This document shows, in pieces, positions 29,691 through 39,612 of a DNA stretch of 64,000 nucleotides. How positions within the stretch are numbered: the stretch's first letter is position 1; every line of letters begins with the position of its first letter. The position numbers were made by a program, and so were the translations under genes. The DNA comes from Agapetus fuscipes (taxonomy: Eukaryota; Arthropoda; Insecta; Trichoptera; Glossosomatidae): positions 17,174,001 to 17,238,000 of the forward strand of contig OX637344.1 in the NCBI GenBank assembly GCA_951799405.1, given 5' to 3'. The notes below the pieces were generated by a model. It had not been told where the DNA came from. It did no database searches and saw only the letters and a list, made by a program, of their open reading frames with translations.

Positions 29691-30074
29691 AGACCGTACA
29701 CCAAAGATCCATCCAGCCTTACAGACATGGGTCTTGCTTGAGAATTGACGCTTTCTTTAGCAATGACCAAGCTCACAGAGGGCTTTTGAGGTGTGATCAC
29801 AAAAACAGCGCTCACCAAATAAATTATGCTAATATTATTTTTATTATATTATTAACTACCATCTTTTTTAATTTCCTCGCAGCATTTTTGTTGCACCATT
29901 CGTTGCAGAGAATTATATTATGATGACTCTGTTATGAAAGCTAAAGCCACCAAGGCAAAGAGAAGCCCCGCTTTGAAGGCGTCTGTTTGTTTATTATTAT
30001 AATATTGCATTAGGAATTAAAGAACGCTCTCGTGCTCACTACAGCGCGGTCGCTCAAAGAGAATGTCCTTGTAC

Positions 30075-30630
30075 ACCAGAGCTTCTCAAAGTGAACGGTT
30101 CCTTGGGGTGTAAATGGCATTGAGTAATATAACATAGAGAAGCAGAAACTAACTTGCTGCATTGATACATACTATAGCCCACATTTGTCTCAGTCCTGTC
30201 AAACGTCGCAGTAGTGTAGTCATACGAAATAAGGCCATTTTGGTCCAAATCCATTTTGTGTTCCGACACTCAATTATAACACATGCCATAATGTCTTAAA
30301 ATAATGCCTTTTACCATGAACAATCATCAAATTTAGCGATCACAATATTTATAACACGTGTTATCTGTCAACTGGCAGCCATTATAATTCGCAATAGTGC
30401 CAACTTTCTAGGAACATTTTTACATTCACCCGAGTTTTTTTTGTACACTTAGATATGCAACTGTAAAGTTTTTGTTCTCTTCTTTACTAATGACCATTTT
30501 AGAAAGTAAGTTCAAACAGATATATATATAATGTACCTATATAGGTATTTTCGTTAAAACAATTCTAGTCCACAGTCGATGGTAAATGATGTACTAGGCA
30601 AATGAAGTTTGGAAACCACTGTCACAAACA
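30075..30630. mobile_element. hAT-like repeat, copy 1
   Basis: CAGAGCTTCTCAAAGTGAAC at the left and GTTTGGAAACCACTG at the right (30619-30633) are hAT-style termini (CAG.G.TT..CAAA). The interior (ACATTTGTCTCAGTCCTGTC, CCATTTTGTGTTCCGACAC, ATGTCTTAAAATAATGCC, CATTTTTACATTCACCCGAG) recurs at 50900 and 60066. No matching 8-bp duplication is evident. Flank 30634-30839 is unassigned. Confidence 0.5.
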
Positions 30631-30839
30631 GTCAACAGGCCGCTCTCCTGGGAGTGCGCGCAGCATTACGCCAACTGGCAACTTCGCTTATAGCGTTTTG
30701 CTACTTCCTCAGAGACAGAGCGTGGTGCAGGCCATTCAGACGAGCACACTAGACAGAGGACAGTAGATGAATGTATGTCCGGTATTTTAAACATAACTGA
30801 ACTTGAAGCTACCCTTAATTTCAAAACATTTTTAGGCTT

Positions 30840-31240
30840 TCACTGACGGATTCAGACGGAGAGACGTATTGAAGCATTCGAGATGTGTCTATAACCGAAA
30901 AATGCTTCGGATCTCTTGGCGTGATCAAGTCACCAATGAAGAAGTCCTTCAACGAATGCGCACTACAAAGGAGCTCCTGCCTACCATTAAGCAGAGAAAG
31001 CTAATGTACTTCGGTCACATTATGAGAAATGAGAAGTACCGTCTCCTTCATCTTATCATTCAAGGTAAGATTGAGGGGAGAAGATCTCAGGGACGCCGAA
31101 GGACATCGTGGCTGAAGAACCTGCGACAGTGGTTCGGCAGAAGCACCAAGTCCCTATTTCGAGCCGCAGCATCAAAAATCAAAATAGCTATGATGATCGC
31201 CGATCTTCGTTAGAAGTGGCACAAGAAGAAGAAGAAGACG
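30840..31240 (+). pseudogene. RTE/CR1-like LINE C-terminus with (GAA)n tail
   Basis: After a frameshift near 30890 (RRIEAFEMCL in one frame, YNRKMLRISWRDQVTNEEVL in the next) the frame to 31213 encodes RKLMYFGHIMRNEKYRLLHL, then GKIEGRRSQGRRR and SWLKNLRQW, a common endonuclease/RT C-terminal block. The 3' end is AAGTGGCACAAGAAGAAGAAG, a (GAA)n tail. A LINE with the same tail type sits in the LTR at 57894. Confidence 0.7.
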
Positions 31241-31245
31241 GATTC

Positions 31246-31485
31246 AGATGCTTGATTTTGTCTTTCCGGGCTTTGACCGTGGTCCATAATTTTGTTCTTC
31301 TTTATTCTTCTTCTTGAGACTTCTTGAAGACTTCAGCTTACATTTCGCCACCACAGAGCTCCTAAGAAGTCACACACAGTGGTGACGAAATGTAAGTTGC
31401 AGTCTTCAAGAAGAAGAAAAAGGAAGAACAAAAGTATGGACTACGGTCAAAGCCCGGAAAGACAAAATCATTAATCAAGCATACT
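31246..31485. repeat. Penelope-like palindrome with hammerhead-like core
   Basis: Arms 31246-31353 and 31379-31485 are inverted copies (TGATTTTGTCTTTCCGGGC against GCCCGGAAAGACAAAATCA; CAGCTTACATTTCGCCACC against GGTGACGAAATGTAAGTTG). The centre reads CTAAGAAGTCAC (31362-31373), ACACAGTG, GTGAC, GAAATG: a decayed core with a good 5-bp helix II. The arms match the element at 63600-63870. Confidence 0.6.
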
Positions 31486-31496
31486 TCAAAACATTA

Positions 31497-32040
31497 CCCC
31501 CCTTTCACTAAAGTGAGGCCGGCCCCATTCGGGGATAACGCAGACAAGAAGTTACAATGCATGTGTAGCTTAGTTGCGGTTCAGTCGATAGCTCAGTCTG
31601 TAGAGTAATTACATTCCATGCCGAGAGCTCGGGTTCAAATCCCTCCGAGGGTATCACAAATGATTTTACATTTTGGTGTTTATTTTAAACTCAAAATAAA
31701 ATACCGTCAAGGTTTAATCAGCCTTCACAAGAAATGAGTACCAGCTCCCTCGGGAGCTAGGAAACCCTCACTTTAACTGAAGTGGTTGGCGTAAGGCCAC
31801 CGCCTACCTGTAAAAATAGGTTAATTCCACCCGCCGCATGCGACCCCTTAGGGGTTTCCCAGCTACTGAGAGGGCTGGTACTCATTTCTTGCTAGCACTG
31901 CGTAAACCTCGTCGGTATCTTATTTTGGGTTTGAAATAACAGCGAAACGGGAAATAATTTCCGACACCCTCGGTGGGATTCGAACACGAGCCCTTGGCAT
32001 GGAATGCTAGCACTCTACTAACTGAGCTATCTCCCGGATA
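31497..32040. mobile_element. SINE B cluster: + 3' end, + copy, - copy
   Basis: 31497-31575 is a plus-strand SINE B 3' end (AGTTACAATGCATGTGTAGC). It is followed without a gap by a nearly complete plus-strand copy (GTCGATAGCTCAGTCTGTAG at 31582 to about 31850). A minus-strand copy then runs from GGTTTCCCAGCTACTGAG to the head complement GAGCTATCTCCCGGAT (32040). The first junction is tail-to-head, as in a tandem dimer. Confidence 0.75.
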
Positions 32041-32287
32041 AGCACTAAATTACTTGCCCGCTGTTCCTGTCTGTGCTCGGCATTACCTATGCACTGTAGG
32101 GGTATATATATTGTTGTTCACTTTATCAAAGAAGCGATAAGTAGGAGAGTACTAATGGCAGCTGTTGATGTAACTGGTACCCAGGGAACGTGGCGCAATA
32201 CTAGACAGAGCTCTGCAGCTCGCTGACCAACTCTAATAAATGCAGGACGTATACTGTTCAATTGAAAGATGCTATCTCACCAAAATA

Positions 32288-32615
32288 TAACCCAACGCAA
32301 CTAAGCTACACATGTATTGTAACCCTTTTTTTTTTTTTCAAGAAATCCTGTGCGGGAGACTCCCTAGATTCTAGAGACTATAGGGGTCTATGACACTTGT
32401 TGTAGTCCCGCAGAGGTGTACGATCTTGGTCATCGCTACAAAGCGCCAGTACTTAAGCAAGACCCAGTTGCTGTAAGGCTGGATGGACCTTTGGTGACCG
32501 GTCATTGGTAAAGGTTTATGAATTTTTCAACCCAGCGAAGAGCAAATTTGAAAATATAAATGGTATATTTTTTGTGCTCCGCCGGGATTCGCACCCACAA
32601 CCTTCGATTTTTTAA
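32288..32615 (-). mobile_element. SINE A variant with LINE-type poly(A) tail, beside a SINE B end
   Basis: 32288-32325 is a SINE B 3' scrap (GCAACTAAGCTACACATG). From 32327 a T-run and GTGCGGGAGACTCCCTAG..GTCTATGACACTTGTTG give the complement of the tail seen at 12437-12545. Then come the SINE A body and head (GTGCTCCGCCGGGATTCGCACCC, 32574-32596), which fades at the A box. The body has the TGTAGCGAC form shared with the dimers. Confidence 0.75.
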
Positions 32616-32699
32616 ATTTAACCGAATGTTCGGACGAAGTTTTTATTCAAAAATTAATCTTGTTAATATATCTTTGCAACTTGGATTAATGACTATGAC

Positions 32700-33561
32700 T
32701 AGGGAATGCAATCTCGGAATACCGAGATCTCGCATCAATCTTGAAAGACCAATCTCGCATCGAAAACAGTGCGAGATCTTGCAAGATTTGTGAGATCAAG
32801 CGACAGTGCGCCACGTGTGCTATCAGCGCGCAAGTGACGACGCGGGTGGACGCAATGCTGTTGGTGTTGCCTCTCTTGCTCCTGCACCTACCCAATCTAC
32901 TTTTGTGTTAATACAACTCGACAAAGATGACGACGTGCCTTTCTCTGCAGTCCCTGCTAGAAACTTGCAGCTTTAAACACAGCGGCGGCTCTTTAACCAA
33001 TCACTTCAGGAAGAGTTGGAAAATACCCTGAAATCTTGTAAACGCTCTACTCCAGTTCCAATGCACACTTCAATGTCGAACCTAGAATCCAACATCAAAA
33101 AAGAAATGCACCTCTTTGTATATTAACAGTATGCCCATGATAGTCTGGTGACAATAGTGCCGACGAGCGTGGAATCTGAGAGGGAATTTTTTTCAGCAGG
33201 CTACGTATTGTATCACGTAAGAAGCAGATTATCTGATGTCACGATTGACATTCTATGCTTCTTAAGGAGTTTTTTTTTTCAAAAATCCATGCCATGAGTT
33301 AACTGCCATATTCAATGATAGTCTATGATTCTGATGAGCTTGTGTACTTATTACTGGTTCTTATAAAAAAAAATCACAATAAAAGTTTTTTTCATTTACT
33401 TTCCTTGTCAACCTAAAGCAAAATGACACTTTTTAGCAAAAAAATGTAACCATGTGGCCACTAAATGCGAGATCTTGCAAATACCGAGATCTCGCGAGAT
33501 CGGATTTACATAATCTCGCAAATACCGAGATTGCGATTTTGCTGCAAGATTGCATTCCCTA
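32700..33561 (+). mobile_element. Decayed hAT element with transposase C-terminus
   Basis: Termini TAGGGAATGCAATCTCGG at the left and AAGATTGCATTCCCTA at the right are inverted. The flanks ACTATGAC (32692) and ATTATGCC (33562) agree at 6 of 8 positions, fitting an old 8-bp hAT duplication. The interior frame 33147-33265 encodes IVPTSVESEREFFSAGYVLY and VRSRLSDVTIDILCFLR, matching the hAT C-terminal dimerisation region. Most of the transposase is gone and stops are present. The subterminal GAGATCTCGC palindromes recur at both ends. Confidence 0.7.
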
Positions 33562-33679
33562 ATTATGCCACATCGCTTACACTGATGACTGGATTTCTAG
33601 AAATTTAGATTCTATCATTTTTTAAGCTGTCACAAATGCAGACAGACTGATTGATCGTGTACGGATCACAATCATATGT

Positions 33680-34830
33680 ATGTTTTTATATAATGTACTA
33701 AGATCGCATAACACATTGTGCCTTTTCACTCTAAGAAAAGTAAAGTACCTGTATCTTTAATTATTGCTATCATAAGGGCTATTATGTAATCGCATTAGAT
33801 ATTTTGTCTTTTCTCTCTCTAAAAATAGTATTTTAATGATTTTTTTCATAAGGGTGATTATAAAATTAATCGCTTTAGACATCTTGCCTTTACTTAAAAC
33901 ACATAGCATGCAAATTCTTAATTATTTAAAAATAAACGCATCCAAATAAATTTATGTTTTCTGGAAATTAAATTTTCATCAATCATTTCATAAGGATTAT
34001 AATGAATTTATCGCATAAGTATATTTTTCTTTTCTTACAACTATAAAAATAATCTCAAAGATACTCAAGAGACTATAATCTATAATCTAAGTTGCAATGA
34101 TGTATTAACAATCAAAACTCATGTCAAATGCATGCCCACAAACAGACTCGTGTACCTACTTACAAATTAAAAACAAACCTTCAATGAACATAAACCCTGC
34201 AACTTTTTCCGACCTTTCCTGAAACGGGGGTGACATTGGCAAAGTGAACCAAGTCAAGGAATGGACTCGTGGTAAAATATACCTTGTACAATGGTTTCAT
34301 ACGTGTTATAAAAATTGATCGCCTCAGCCATTTTTTCTTTTCTACAGAAAAATAAACCAAAAATTACTGAAGCGATTCATGGGAAAATATACCTTAAATA
34401 ATGTTATCGTTAGGATTTTAATTCATCGCAATAATCATTTTGCCTTTTCTGCAAAGTATGAAAAGAAAATTTAAAAACAAAATGGATCAAGCGTTCTACT
34501 GAACTATATACCTAAAGAGAGCTACGCACATGGAGTGTGATAAGTGAATCGCTTTAGGCATTTAACCTTTTCTAGAAACTATGAAAACAAAATTAAAAAA
34601 TCAAAATGAATCAAGCGCTTCACTGAACTATACACCTTAAGAAAGCAATGCATATGGAGTGTGATAAGTGAATCGCTTTAGGCATTTAACTTTTTCTAGA
34701 AACTATGAAAACAAAATTAAAAAATCAAAATGAATCAAGCGCTTCACTGAACTATACACCTTAAGAAAGCAATGCATATGGAGTGTGATAAGTGAATCGC
34801 TTCAGGCATTTAATCTTTTCTGTGCGCGTC
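33680..34830 (+). repeat. Degenerate 110-124-bp tandem array
   Basis: Units are marked by ATCGCTTTAGGCATTTAACCTT or similar (ATCGCATTAGATATTTTGTC at 33790, ATCGCTTTAGACATCTTGCC at 33870). The last units, from 34537 and 34661, are near identical with a 124-bp period, and a partial third starts at 34785. Divergence increases leftwards. An RTE-3' repeat splits the array at 34075-34260. Confidence 0.7.
34075..34260 (-). repeat. RTE-3' repeat, TTATAGATT variant, 5' internal deletion
   Basis: TATAATCTATAATCTAAGTTGC to AAAGTGAACCAAGTCAAGGAAT. The 40 nt between GTTCACTTTGC and CTTGACTT are missing. Confidence 0.75.
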
Positions 34831-34961
34831 AACATATCGAACCTTGGCCAAGATCCATTATGGCTGAACAATTTATTTTAATTATACAAGATAATGCATG
34901 CGCATAGTTTAACTGTAATCTAAGTTGTTGTACCTATTTCCACGACGCACAAGAAAAAACG

Positions 34962-35676
34962 TTAAGACTCCGGTCAAAAAAAACATCCCGTTGTTTGTAA
35001 AAATATGTTTCTTGTACTTTATGGTCTTAGTAAAAGAGTGACATTAATGAAAAAAATCACGCGTGTTTAATAATTTTTTGTCTTAATTTTAAAGTTAGTT
35101 TTTTTTATATAACTTAAAAAATGACGCCACAAAAAAATATTTAAAAAAACTCGTTTTTTTTACTTTTTTTTGCTCGGATTTTGTTGTTTTGTATTTTGGA
35201 AATATTTTTTTCTTTATAATTATAGAATGATACAAATTCTAGTTTGTAGTGTGATTTTTAATAAAATAATGTGAATAGTTTTTGCGCTAATATGAAAAAA
35301 CTGAAACTAATTAACTTATTTAATTCTTGAAAACAGTTTTTTCATATTATCTCAAAAACTATTCACATTATTCTATTAAAAATCACACTACGAACTAGAA
35401 TTTGTATCATTCTATAAATATAAAGAAAAAAAATATTTCCAAAATATAAAACAACAAAATCCGAGCAAAAAAAAGTAAAAAAAACGAGTTTTTTTAAATA
35501 TTTTTTTGTGGCGTCATTTTTTAAGTTATATAAAAAAAACTAACTTTAAAATTAAGACAAAAAATTATTAAACACGCGTGATTTTTTTCATTAATGTCAC
35601 TCTTTTACTAAGACCATAAAGTATAAGAAACATATTTTTACAAACAACGGGATTTTTTTTTTGAACACGGCCTTAA
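34962..35676. mobile_element. 715-bp foldback element with TTAA ends
   Basis: Arms 34962-35303 and 35334-35676 are inverted copies along their whole 340 nt with few differences, around a 30-nt loop (CTAATTAACTTATTTAATTC). The outer ends are TTAAGACTCCGGTC and GAACACGGCCTTAA, so TTAA may be the target site, as in piggyBac-type insertion. It has no coding frame. A half copy is at 54900-55250, and the outer part is shared with the MITE at 26279. Confidence 0.7.
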
Positions 35677-35699
35677 CCTGCATTTCTTGATTTTTAACT

Positions 35700-35852
35700 A
35701 TTTGAGTGCGGTCCATTGCTCAGTTGGTAGGATGCTTGCGTTCCATGTCAGAGGGCTAAAATTCGATCGCCAGGAAGAGTGTCAGAAATGGTTTCCCGTT
35801 TTAGTGTTTGTTTCAAGTCCAAAAATCAAGAACGGGCAAGGTTTACTCAGTG
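35700..35852 (+). mobile_element. SINE B head and partial body
   Basis: GTGCGGTCCATTGCTCAGTTGG..AAATTCGATCGCCAGG (boxes recognisable), then TCAGAAATGGTTTCCCGTTTT and GGGCAAGGTTTACTCAG. 3' truncated. Confidence 0.65.
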
Positions 35853-35879
35853 TATTCTAATCTAATATATGAATTGTAA

Positions 35880-36060
35880 TTCTACCTGAAGATGACCCTA
35901 TACTTGTAGGTCGAAAACGTTTGTAAATTATAATTCAAATAAATCAATACCGTGTGTGAAAATAAAACAATGGTTTAATCAAAAATTCGTTTTTTAAAAA
36001 AACATAAAATCAATCAACATGAATTTTCACAGTGTTAATACACAAACCATAAAAGATATT
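35880..36060 (+). repeat. Penelope-like remnant with hammerhead-like motif
   Basis: CTGAAGA (35886-35892), T, GACC, a variable loop, GGTC (35909-35912), GAAAACG form the motif. Downstream are GTGTGTGAAAATAAAACAATGG and the inverted GAATTTTCACAGTGTTAATAC (36020), matching the flank at 14500. The GAAAC box has one extra A. Confidence 0.5.
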
Positions 36061-36061
36061 A

Positions 36062-36490
36062 TCTGATATAAGTTGCTAAGATATGCAACATTAAGGATTC
36101 ACATTATATGAATTTTCACAAGCAGACACGTATAAGTTCGCTCTTAATCATGCCGCATGTGGACTAACAATAAAATAATCCCAAATCTCAAATGAACATA
36201 CACCTTACAACTCTTGCCGACCTCCCTGAAACAGGGGTGACATTGAAAAAGTGAACCATTCTCTAAAGCATTGGTGGTCAGCCGCATACCAACCTATAAG
36301 TCAAGGAAAATACACAACAAATTAAATTTTAAATATAAAAAAATAATATGTATGGACATAAAAACTAAAAATATAGTACAAAATTCTAATTTTAAAAACC
36401 CTAGTCCTAGCCGCCAACATTACAGATCAACCGCCATTTTCTTCTGTCCTAAGATGCTTCTTTCATTTCATCCAGAGTCAGAACCTTCTT
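36062..36490 (-). pseudogene. RTE-like LINE 3' end: C-terminus, UTR and RTE-3' repeat
   Basis: The minus strand, from 36490 downwards, reads CTGACTCTGGATGAAATGAA..GACAGAAGAAAATGGCGG (C-terminal coding, as at 7160 and 50120). The UTR follows (GCGGCTAGGACTAGGG to CATACATATTATTTTTTTA), then a full RTE-3' repeat down to 36062. Frame is lost (TAGGAC). This is the clearest minus-strand link between coding region and repeat. Confidence 0.7.
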
Positions 36491-36829
36491 CATATAAGCT
36501 CTCCTTTTATCGTGACTCTGGATAGCCTCTTCAGCGGAATTGCGACAGAGTTACAGTTATTGCACATTTTGCATTTTGTTGATTTGTCACTGGTTTCTGT
36601 ATCTGTTATTCGTTATCTATTTGAGTGACTGGAAATACTTGGTATTTATAGATATTAGATACTGCACAAATTAGTGAGCACTGTCATTTATGATTGGTTG
36701 CTTTATTTATAGCTGCAGTCAATAGGTTATTATGTACCTACTTGTTTACACGCAAATACTGTCGACATACGCAACCAACTACAATGTAAACTATTTACCA
36801 GTAAAACACGTAGAGAACAAAACTATAGT
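36491..36829. other. Unassigned interval
   Basis: No gene or family recognised. Confidence 0.2.
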
Positions 36830-37100
36830 GTAACTTCTTGCCGCATATTTCCCAAAGTGGTCGCATGTAGTGCGTGGAATCTATTTATTTTTACGGGTAG
36901 GGGACATCACTTCAGTTGAAGTGTGGTTTTTCCAGACCCATGGGGCTGGTATTCATTTCTTGTGAAGGCTGAGTGAAACATGCCGGTATTTTATTAACTA
37001 CCGAAACGGGAAATCATATCTGACGCCCTCTGCGGGATTCAAACCTGAGCTCTCGCCATTGAATGCAAGCACTCTACGAATTAAACTATCGACCGGACTT
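36830..37100 (-). mobile_element. SINE B copy
   Basis: CTATAGTGTAACTTCTTGCC (3' region) through ACTTCAGTTGAAGTG, ACCGAAACGGGAAATCA and GCGGGATTCAAACCTGAGC to the head complement AACTATCGACCGGACT. Complete except for the last 20 nt. Confidence 0.8.
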
Positions 37101-37137
37101 ACAATGATTATTGACTACTACGGTTACAACGGTTGTC

Positions 37138-37660
37138 AACCGGTCCGTAGTCTAGTGGTTTTAACACTTCTTACTCGTAAATGAAAGGTTGTGGGTTCGA
37201 ATCCCGGCGGAGCACAAACAAATATACCATCTATATTTTCAAACACGCTCTTCGCTGGGGGAAAAATTCATACATTTCTTTACCAAAGACCGGTCACTTT
37301 GCCAATGTCACCCCTGTTACAGGAAAGGACGGCAAGAGTTGCAGAGTGTATGTCCATTTTAGATTTAGTTTTTATGTTGTAGGTTCACATGAGGTATGTG
37401 CAAGCGCGAATTTGTACGTGTCTGGTTGTGAGAATGCATGTTATGTGAATCTCCAATGTAACATATATTTGCAATTTAGATTAGATTAGGTCACTAAAGG
37501 TCCATCCAGCCTTACAGCAACTGGGTCTTGCTTGTGTATTGGCGCTTTGTAGCGACGACCAAGCTCGTAAACACCTCTGCAAATCTACAAAAAGTGTCAT
37601 AGACCCCTACAGTCTCTGAAATCTAGGGAGCCTCCCGCACGGGTTTTCTTAAAAAAAAAA
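37138..37660 (+). mobile_element. SINE A variant with LINE-type poly(A) tail, split
   Basis: Head ACCGGTCCGTAGTCTAGTGG..GGGTTCGAATCCCGGCGG (37139-37212). The body runs to GACCGGTCACT (37298) and resumes at 37489 GGTCACTAAAGGTCC. The tail ACACCTCTGCAAATC..AGTGTCATAGACCCCTACAG..GGGAGCCTCCCGCACGGG ends in an A-run (37650-37660) and is the same as in the LINE at 12437-12545. The body has the TGTAGCGACGACC form. Confidence 0.85.
37299..37488 (+). repeat. RTE-3' repeat, 5' truncated, with target duplication
   Basis: Starts at TTGCCAATGTCACCCCTG inside the family and ends TTAGATTAGATTA. GGTCACT occurs at 37292-37298 and 37489-37495, a 7-bp target duplication created in the host SINE A. It shows that 5'-truncated copies move by retrotransposition. 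Confidence 0.85.
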
Positions 37661-38030
37661 TATCAGAACGTCGTACTTACAGGTTTGTTTTTTAACCTTT
37701 TCATGAAAATGTTAAGCACGTCGCGTCTGAGAAATAAATTCGAATACAAAGTCCTTCAAAAAACGTGAAATTTTTTTATTTGTGGATTGTAAAAGGAGCC
37801 CGCCTCTCTTTAATCTATTTGAGTGTTCTTAAGTACTTCTGGTTTCTCTACACGTAGTGCTTGAAGCTTGCTTTGATCTCCGTACAAAAATAACCACTCC
37901 GTTTTAAACCCTATTGTCTTGTTGCCAACGCAGAGACATACTAATACCGCCATCCCGATCGGCTGTCTTTATTTTTTTCAAGACAATCTATTTGCAGTAT
38001 TGCTTGCGATTTTTAAAACGATGGAACAAA
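37661..38030. other. Unassigned interval
   Basis: No gene or family recognised. Confidence 0.2.
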
Positions 38031-38038
38031 TTTCATAG

Positions 38039-38333
38039 GGGCTGTCCATATATTACGTCATTCGCCTTAAGGGGGGGGGGGGGAGCCTGGTCTGCGGATG
38101 ATGGCAAATGATGTACGAGTACCAAAAGTGACGTCGTTCTTGTAAATACCAATTTCTACAAAATATACACAATATTATGTAAGTAATATAACATTTTTAA
38201 TTATTAAGCTCATCCATTATTACAGCAAGAGGGGGAAGGGGGGTCATTAGATAATGACTATAGGATGATTGTAAGGGGGGGGAGGGGGGAGGGTCGAAAA
38301 TCGGCCAAAATCGATGACGTAATTTATGAACGA
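38039..38333. mobile_element. MITE, GGGCTGTCCATATATTACG ends, 8-bp duplication
   Basis: Left terminus GGGCTGTCCATATATTACGT, right terminus ACGTAATTTATGAACGA (inverted). Flanks TTTCATAG (38031-38038) and CTTCATAG (38334-38341) agree at 7 of 8 positions, fitting hAT-type insertion. The interior has G-runs (38070-38083) and no coding frame. A deleted copy is in the repeat at 23869. Confidence 0.7.
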
Positions 38334-38869
38334 CTTCATAGAACTATAGATTAACATGGATAAATGTGCCGCATAGAACCGAAGGCGTCAATCTAGAACG
38401 TTTTCGAAAACAAGATAAATAAATGGAAACGATGGGATAAGTTGAATTTAAGAAATAGCGTTGGAATTTAAGCTTCTTGAAATGATTCATGTTTCAGAAA
38501 AAATGCTTGTTTAACAAGGTTAACAATTAAAGAGGAAAATAAATTTGCATTCCGTTTATAACAAATGAGGTCCGAACATTTTCCAATTTTTTGAACTTTT
38601 TTCTCGGCGAGCAAACGTCAGTCGTGTATGGAACTGCCGTCCTTTTCAACCAGCTCCAAAAAAAAAAAAATTATCCCCTAAGGGGTCGCTAATCTGAGGC
38701 GGTTTGCCAATAACGTTCATCCGTGCAATGAACTGCCTAGATTTTATAAAAAAAAATAGCAAAAAAAAAATGCATATACTTTTAATAAAAATATGTTGTG
38801 TGGAAGTTGTTTTGAAAGATCGCTGAAGTAAAAAATCAATAATAAATAAGTACCGACTTTATTTCGCTA
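38334..38869. other. Unassigned interval with one MITE end
   Basis: AATGAGGTCCGAACATTTTCC (38567) and TTCTCGGCGAGCAAACGTC (38612) are the left part of the MITE seen at 13838. The right end is not found. The remainder is AT-rich and unassigned. Confidence 0.35.
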
Positions 38870-38985
38870 TGCTCGCATATGGCGGGTGAACCTATTTATT
38901 TTTACACTTAAAGCAGCTAGTCTTACGCCAGCTCCCTGGCTACTGGTACTTATTTCTTGTGAAGGCTGAGTTAACCTTGTTTCCA
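38870..38985 (-). mobile_element. SINE B fragment
   Basis: CTCGCATATGGCGGGTGAACC..TTACGCCAGCTCCC..CTTATTTCTTGTGAAGGCTGAG, with internal deletions. Confidence 0.6.
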
Positions 38986-39063
38986 TTTATTTATCTTGTT
39001 ATCTAAAACGATCTAGAATGACGCTTTCGGATCTATACGGCACATGTATCCATGTAAATCTAC

Positions 39064-39140
39064 AGTTCTATGACATTTATTCCATCCCATTCCATCACAT
39101 TCTATCACATTCCTCACATTCCTTACATTCCTCACATTCT
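39064..39140 (+). repeat. Short tandem array (about 10-bp units)
   Basis: CATTCCATCACATTCTATCA, CATTCCTCACATTCCTTACA and similar units repeat about eight times. Confidence 0.7.
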
Positions 39141-39344
39141 CGCTTCATTCATCGTCCGTTCCGTTGATGTAAAAGTTCAGAAAGGTCAATAAAGTTACGG
39201 CTCGAGTTAAAGTTGGGTCAGGACATGGCATGTAGGGGACTTGGATCTTTCGACTCAAGACAAATCTTGTAACTCCTAAATGACGATAATCCACCCGAGA
39301 TACTTTGAACTTTATCTTGTCTCGCCAACCTTTACTTGTATATA

Positions 39345-39612
39345 ATAATAATAATAATCTATAACCTAAGTTGCAAAGATATACCATTTATATTTACTAA
39401 TATGCTCTTTGTTGGGTGAAAAATTCATATACCTTTACCAAAGACCGGCCACTAAAGGTTCATCCAGCCTTACAGCAACTGGGTCTCGCTAGAGAATTGG
39501 CGCTTTCTACAGCGACTTTCTAAGCTCGCAGAGGGCTCTTGAGGTGTGATGCACACAAAAACAACGCTCACCAAATAAATCATCCTAATATTATTATTAT
39601 TATTATTATATA
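39345..39612 (+). mobile_element. SINE A, 5' truncated, joined to an RTE-3' tail scrap
   Basis: 39349-39381 is the complement of an RTE-3' tail (AATCTATAACCTAAGTTGC). SINE A sequence then begins inside the body (ATATACCATTTATATTTAC) and runs through GGGCTCTTGAGGTGTGATG to AATCATCCTAATATTATTATT. The head is absent. Confidence 0.75.

Larger units (their letters stand above)
29181..29855 (+). mobile_element. SINE A copy interrupted twice
   Basis: Part 1: CTGACTAGTTAATGGAAAGTC..GGGCTTGAATCCTGGTGG (head) to TTTTCAAATAT (29269). Part 2: CTGGGTGAAAAATTCATATACC..TTACCAAA (29400-29430). Part 3: GACCGTACACCAAAGATCC (29691) to AAATTATGCTAATATTATT (29842). The interruptions are an RTE-3' repeat and a SINE C copy, so three insertion events are ordered here with SINE A the oldest. 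Confidence 0.8.

Noticed and set aside
34424..34820. CRISPR-like array
   Set aside because: Units are contiguous 124-bp tandem copies without repeat-spacer alternation, in a eukaryotic context.
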